Below, piece by piece: positions 59,512 through 64,000 of a stretch of 64,000 nucleotides of DNA. The stretch spans positions 124,001-188,000 of the forward strand of contig JAJIRX010000783.1 in assembly GCA_023853785.1 (NCBI GenBank), given 5' to 3'. A program made the translations under genes and the position numbers. The stretch comes from Psilocybe azurescens. Taxonomy: Eukaryota; Basidiomycota; Agaricomycetes; Agaricales; Agrocybaceae. The notes under the pieces are model-generated. The model was given only the letters and a program-made list of their open reading frames with translations, did no database searches and had not been told where the DNA came from. Position 1 is the first letter of the stretch. Each line of letters starts with the position of its first letter.

Positions 59512-61054
59512 ATGGGGAAGATATGCGGTCCAATTCAGATCAATGTAGGCTCCGGCAGGCAGCGCTCGAAGACCTATGAGAGGCAAAATAATAAGGATAC
59601 CACGAGCAGCTATGTACGACGAATACGATAGCCACGCAATCACAAAAGAACGTTGTCCACAAACTCTACCAGGGCAGAGCTGGTCTCTTCCCCGTCCCCG
59701 TCCCCGTCGCTAAACCAACTACTCATTAAGCCCCCCCCCAGCACTGTGAAAAAGATATGGTGAGAGGGAGACCGGATACCAAGGCAGCCGATACCCTCCA
59801 CGCCCACTTCTCAATTACTGTAGGAAACTCGAATGACCAGGCGATGCAGTGAATCCCTCCAAATGCTGTAGCCACAAGCAGTGCCAGTATGTCGACCATC
59901 AAACTATTCTTCTGGACTACTGGGGCATAGAATGTTGGTACACGATATCGCTTCCCCTCGAGAGTGGTACACGACATCATATCTAAGAAAGCACCGAAGA
60001 ACATGAAGCCTGGGTGAATCGTGAACACGTATATGATGCCGCGAATAAAGCCAAGCTCTTCCCGTTTTGCCCTTAGATACACGCGAAATTGCTGGGGTAA
60101 AGATAGGCTGGGATCATGGTACGGACGGGTAACTGGTGGATTTGATACAGGCTCTTCGGGATCGGGTGAACATCCCTTTTTAAATGAACAGGGACGGAAA
60201 CTTGAACGTCAAGAGGTTTGTTCCACCATAAGGCGTAAATGACCATCGTAAGCGGTGCAAAAGCGAGGGTGACAACCTCCAGATCGGTCAAGACCATCCG
60301 CTTGGATCTCCTCACGATACACTGGATGATGAACCACGTAGTCTGCATGACTACGACGCCTTTGGAGAAGAAATCGCCATTGCTTTTATCCTTGATTTCC
60401 TCTTCTGTGATTGTCGGCCACTCGATCTTTCCTTCCTCTTCTAGCTTCTCCATTTCATGCGCTTCAAGTGTCCGTAGAAGAACGCCATCTTTGTACAGGG
60501 TGAATCCTCCCATTACGAGAAAGAATGCTTGTGTTTTTGTCCAACCCTTCGCTGTAATAGAGTCCAATTCGTCAATCAAGTAAGTATACACAAGGAGAAA
60601 CACACCACATACCATTGTGCCGTTTCGCAATATGTGAGGCCGCCATGGACTGCCGCGCTGTCCAGAAGATGACCATCTCCGGCGCGATGAGCAGATAGAA
60701 CATGATAGCCAGCCGTCGACCAAACACTCGGATAGTGCTTTCGTTCGGAGCTGGGATATTTGGGTGCACTGCGATCCATGTGCAGGCGAAAATTGTGGCA
60801 AAGCAGCTCCAGACGATATTCCATATCGACCTGTCCGTAAACTGGGAGTCGTCGGAGAATTGAGCTGATACTAACATATCTCTAGGATAATGAGAGTTTG
60901 CGTGAGCCGCACATACGGCGCCTAAGGTCAGGAGAGCCATGGTCTTGTCAGAGACGAATCCTACGCTCAGTGAGGTTGGTTTTATTGTGTCGAGCATGCT
61001 GCTGGTGCATGTCCGACACGAGGTTGAGGGAAGACGAGGAAGCGAAAAAGCCAT
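59512..61054 (-). pseudogene. Orphan agaric membrane protein, copy B (shortened, broken 3' end)
   Basis: Paralogue of the gene at 48.5-50.2 kb. It starts at 61054 (MAFSLPRLPSTSCRTCTSSM) and shares DRSIWNIVWSCFATIFACTW, VFGRRLAIMFYLLIAPEMVI, GWTKTQAFFLVMGGFTLYKD, EEEIKDKSNGDFFSKG, ALWWNKPLDVQ and FGGIHCIAWSFEFPTVIEKW. The acidic linker is reduced to PDPEEPVSNPPVTRPYHDPS, about 250 bp shorter than copy A. The T5 run at 60177-60181 causes the same frame break as in copy A. A C9 run at 59731-59739 marks the point where the frame ends early (SQCWGGA), yet 3' sequence homologous to copy A continues to 59512. That 3' part has lost coding sense, so the copy looks truncated. Confidence 0.68.
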
Positions 61055-61690
61055 GACCGTCCGACATAATTGCGTTCAATGATTAATTGATGCCATGGAT
61101 TAGCGCACAAGTTCACGGATGCCCCCTGCTCCCTCTGCCTCGGACTGTCTTAACCAGCCCAGAACACTTCATAATCAAAGCTCACCAGATTCAAATATGC
61201 CAATTCACAGTCTGTTTATTACTGTCAGACAGCTCGCAGACAGCCCAAAACCCATCATAGCCAAATATGGTCATTGACAGTCTAATTTTTTTGTCTAGGT
61301 CAATTTTATGCCTGCTACTACCACCGCTATTCAGTTGCTTTGCCTGCCGCTATGACCGCTATCCAGTCGCTCTCGATGCCCTCGATCATTCCTCCCGACC
61401 CCGAGCCGTCGTCCCCCAGCTCATATTTTGCCGCCTACAACCCCTGAGTCTCTCAGCACGCATTCAAACAAGATGTATGCACCTAATGAAGTGCGAAAAA
61501 TTCAAGACAGAGGCAGTGTATAGCCTCTTTTCTTGCACACCGCATATATATCTACCTTTGCTCAACTTTATGCACACAACCACACGGACGCCGGCTAGGG
61601 ATGTGTACTGGGCTGGCTCATTGATGGCTACAGTACGTAGCACACGCGTAGCCCGTCAGGGTCTGCGACTTGGGTGGCGTTGAGGGTCGA
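61055..61690. other. Spacer before the exon-intron array
   Basis: A 138-codon frame (61267-61683) starts with a hydrophobic run (SLIFLSRSILCLLLPPLFSC), but I recognise no family. It may be the first exon of the decayed repeated gene that follows. Confidence 0.3.
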
Positions 61691-62535
61691 AGGTTTATCT
61701 GCACGGAGGATGAAGGACAAAGGTTAGTTATTATCTTCGACAGTTTTGCGAATGTCTATACTCACCGTCAACGCCCAACTAGATCCCTCTTATGCCGCCC
61801 TTCCTCTCAGATTCCTTTACTTGTGGGCGCTTGTTTACTACGTGGCCAGCTGTGGCCGACATTACGGATAGGGTGGAACGTGTGGGAATTTGTAGCTGCC
61901 ATTGAACGTCAGTCTACTGGGAGGGTGCCAGTACTATAGGCGAACAAAGGTCAGTGCTGATCATCAACAATCTTGCAAATGTATACGCTCACGGACACCA
62001 CAAGCTTAGCGTCTGCTTCTCATTCTGCGAAATACTAACATCCGATACCCTCCCTCAAAACCCGAGTTTCTCGTCGTCGAGGGCCATCTGCAGGGAGAAA
62101 TAGGTCAGCTCTTATAGTCACGGTCTTGTGAATGTATATGCTCACCGAAGGTCAAAGGAACAGTGGCGCATGGTTCGAATTGTCATATCCAAGCCGGGCT
62201 GGGCGCTTGTAGAATGTGTGCGCATTCGTAGTTGGTGTCGCGAATCAGTCTGCAGGGAGGATGGATGGAAACAGGTCAGTTCTCGTTATTCCACGGTCTT
62301 ATGAATGACAACACTCACGGAGAACATGACCAGAATATATACCTCTCATTCTGCCCAGCACCCAGCACCGTCCCTCAAAACCCTGCTTCCCTTTCTTGTT
62401 CAAGACACACTGGGCGCTTGTGGACAGTGGGAGGGTGCGTGCGCACTCGTATCTGCCGTCGAGGGTCAGTATTTTTCATCTTCGACGGTCTTGCAAATGT
62501 CGATACTCATGGACAGCGTAACCAGAGCGCTTTGA
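61691..62535 (+). repeat. Array of five homologous exon-intron modules (decayed)
   Basis: Five intron-like segments recur: 61723-61782, 61950-62009, 62104-62163, 62275-62333 and 62465-62525, with lengths 60, 60, 60, 59 and 61. Each starts GT(C/T)AG(T/C), has a shared centre like CGGTCTTG(C/T)(A/G)AATGT, a branch-site-like CTCAC or CTCAT, and an AG end. The blocks between them (94-167 bp) are also related in part: GGGCGCTTGT, CATTCTGC, CCCTCAAAACCC and TCTGCAGGGAGG recur. Translations share a GAC...W....A(L)VSA(V)E pattern between 61783-61949 and 62334-62464, but stops interrupt some blocks. The simplest reading is a gene made of, or enlarged by, tandem exon-intron duplication, now decayed. 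Confidence 0.6.
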
Positions 62536-62739
62536 AGGTGCGATACTAGTGTCTCTTCCTGTACGAATCCTTTTACCGGGTTGTCCTCGCCCAAAAATAC
62601 TCGGTACTATCAGAATTGTCGAAAATCTGGAACGTATTCTGCAAAATTGGCTCTTAGGAAGATACCAATCACCGGCAGACGACTTGTTCTATATATTCTC
62701 CAATATAACTATTGTACAAGGTTTCTTAACGAGGGAGAA

Positions 62740-63240
62740 ATGTCCCTAAAAAGTGTAGACAGGCAATGTGTAGGAGTTTTACAGGACGCTGCTGCATATC
62801 GAAGATTCACGGTGGGACTTGCAGCAATTGACGTGGACGAAATTGGAGAGGCTCAATACGAATATGAATGGGATGATCTCAACAATCCTCAAATGGAGGA
62901 GGTCGAACAGACCGATACCTCTATGTCTGGGCTTGGCTTTCTGGACGGCAAGACCATGGTAGATTTGACCAGGTCTGTATAGACAAGAAATCTTTGATCC
63001 AGGAGGATTTCTTCGTATCTATGGAACCAACCAGTCAAGATTATTTGCGAAAAAATGGGACCTGGATTTGACTGTGCGTAATAAACTGGTCAAGTGGTTT
63101 GACTGGCTAAAATTTTATGATCACAACTATTCAGCGTGGCAAGACGATATTTGTTGGTCCCTACGTAAAATATTTACAGGATTTAGGAAGCGAAGCTTCT
63201 CCAATAGTTTGTTTAGTCAAGGCATAGGGGCTATAATGAC
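62740..63240 (+). pseudogene. Fragment of an unrecognised acidic protein gene
   Basis: From the ATG at 62740 the frame reads MSLKSVDRQCVGVLQDAAAY, RRFTVGLAAIDVDEIGEAQY and EWDDLNNPQMEEVEQTDTSM, then stops at 62980. In other frames, sequence that looks coding continues (DPGGFLRIYGTNQSRLFAKK; VRNKLVKWFDWLKFYDHNYS), but no normal-sized intron joins it. I do not recognise the family. It may be a decayed gene or a repeat-derived piece. Confidence 0.35.
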
Positions 63241-63340
63241 GTCATACATAAATCTGGACATCTGTTCTATTGTTATCCTACTATGACCTACAGAGTTAGT
63301 AACAACTGTATCGGATTCTGCACACGATGTGGTGCCTCGA

Positions 63341-63380
63341 GTATTTAAGGTTCATTATAAGCCCTCTCCCTCAAACCATT
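63341..63380 (+). promoter_or_regulatory. Putative PMP3 core promoter
   Basis: GTATTTAAGG and TTCATTATAAG lie about 105-115 bp before the start codon and are followed by a CT-rich tract (CCCTCTCCCTC), the usual layout of a strongly expressed fungal gene. Confidence 0.35.
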
Positions 63381-63455
63381 ACAGTCACCACCTGCTCAGC
63401 ACCCAAGTGAAAGCAATTATTAATCTAATTCAACTATATCAACGACAGCGTAGGG

Positions 63456-63775
63456 ATGGCCAAGGTTGTTTCTTCAAACTATGATGTGTTTCTCTACTTC
63501 TTGGCAATGTACGTTTCTTGCCTTTGCTTCGCGGTAATCTCAATTTGGATTTAACAATGCTTCCTCGCCTCTGCAGACTTCTTCCTCCCGTGTCTGTCTT
63601 TCTCAAGCGAGGTTGCGCAGCAGATTTTTGGATAAACGTCTGCTTGTCAATCCTTGGATGGATCCCAGGAGTTATTCATGCCTGGTAAGCGCTGCAATCC
63701 TCTTATACAGTATCTGTATAGCTAATGAATGCTTTCGATAGGTACATAATCTCAAGAAGTGAAGGTGCTATGTAA
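63456..63775 (+). CDS. PMP3: Plasma membrane proteolipid 3 (Pmp3/UPF0057)
   Basis: A 64-aa, two-helix plasma-membrane proteolipid. In yeast, Pmp3 keeps membrane potential and limits salt uptake. Its three small exons are too short for an open-frame scan: 63456-63508, 63577-63684 and 63742-63775, with introns of 68 and 57 bp, both GT..AG, joining in frame. The product begins MAKVVSSNYDVFLYFLAI and continues LLPPVSVFLKRGCAADFWIN and VCLSILGWIPGVIHAW, ending YIISRSEGAM. The family signature LPP..V....GC..DF.IN..L..LG..PG.IHA.Y is complete. The length fits the family, and no frame errors were seen. It stands alone beside repeat-rich sequence. Confidence 0.93.
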
Positions 63776-64000
63776 TATGCACTCGAGTAGTACTGGGGGA
63801 CAACCGAAAGACGCCGACACTCAAGGACGTTATCAGCTACGCTGACATCATTGAATTTCTCTGGATTTACTACATGTAATAGTACAATATGATTACAGCA
63901 AGGAAAAGTTGTTTTGTAATAACCCATATACAAGCGGCGGCGCGGACTCGGCGAAGATCACAGTAAATGGAGTAGTATAAAATAGCCAAGTATTTCTCTG
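63776..64000. other. 3' flank of PMP3 to window end
   Basis: Nothing recognised. Confidence 0.5.

Noticed and set aside
1..64000. tRNA, rRNA and CRISPR signals
   Set aside because: GGTTCGA-like pieces at 58971 and 62172 lack a matching acceptor stem. No rRNA-like blocks and no regularly spaced direct repeats of CRISPR type were found.

Overview
The window is nuclear DNA of a mushroom-forming basidiomycete (Agaricomycetes). The evidence is genes split by many introns of about 45-70 bp with GT(A/G)NGT donors and CT(N)AC branch sites, agaric-type multicopy membrane families (DUF6535, DUF6534 and two unnamed families), F-box-like proteins of agaric type, and housekeeping proteins with fungal exon layouts. 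All products were recognised by eye from translated sequence; no database search was run.

Layout. 0.16-1.6 kb: a decayed DUF6534 membrane-protein gene. 2.4-3.4 kb: mitochondrial ribosomal protein uL16m (MRPL16, minus). 3.5-7.1 kb: an AT-rich island with decayed coding fragments. 7.3-9.9 kb: splicing factor PRP3. 10.05-19.8 kb: three direct tandem copies of a unit of about 3.25 kb, each with one DUF6535 gene. 20.2-21.8 kb: an orphan multispanning membrane protein. 22.4-26.5 kb: exocyst subunit SEC5. 27.1-29.5 kb: glutamate decarboxylase, convergent with an MFS transporter (29.75-32.5 kb, minus). 33.2-35.7 kb: a SET/MYND (SMYD-type) protein, convergent with an intronless 848-aa coiled-coil protein (36.1-38.7 kb, minus). 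39.3-39.9 kb: a short hypothetical gene. 40.7-44.4 kb: two F-box-like paralogues in tandem. 45.1-47.3 kb: a cytochrome P450.

From 48.5 kb onward the region is dynamic. It holds two copies of an orphan membrane-protein gene (48.5-50.2 and 59.5-61.05 kb), a non-LTR retrotransposon tail, a degenerate minisatellite, a fourth DUF6535 copy in inverted orientation (53.7-56.2 kb), a gene-poor AT-rich stretch, and an array of five homologous exon-intron modules (61.7-62.5 kb). The last gene is a small three-exon Pmp3 proteolipid gene (63.46-63.78 kb).

Two observations stand out. First, many conserved genes are broken only by single-base gains or losses inside homopolymer runs: five in PRP3, at least four in SEC5, two in glutamate decarboxylase, and others in MRPL16, the 20 kb membrane protein and the DUF6535 copies. 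This looks like uncorrected long-read error, although real decay is possible in the multicopy genes. Any automatic gene model here will be wrong at those points. Second, the five exon-intron modules near 62 kb carry intron-like segments of nearly constant length (59-61 bp) with a shared internal sequence, which is unusual. I found no RNA genes and no CRISPR.
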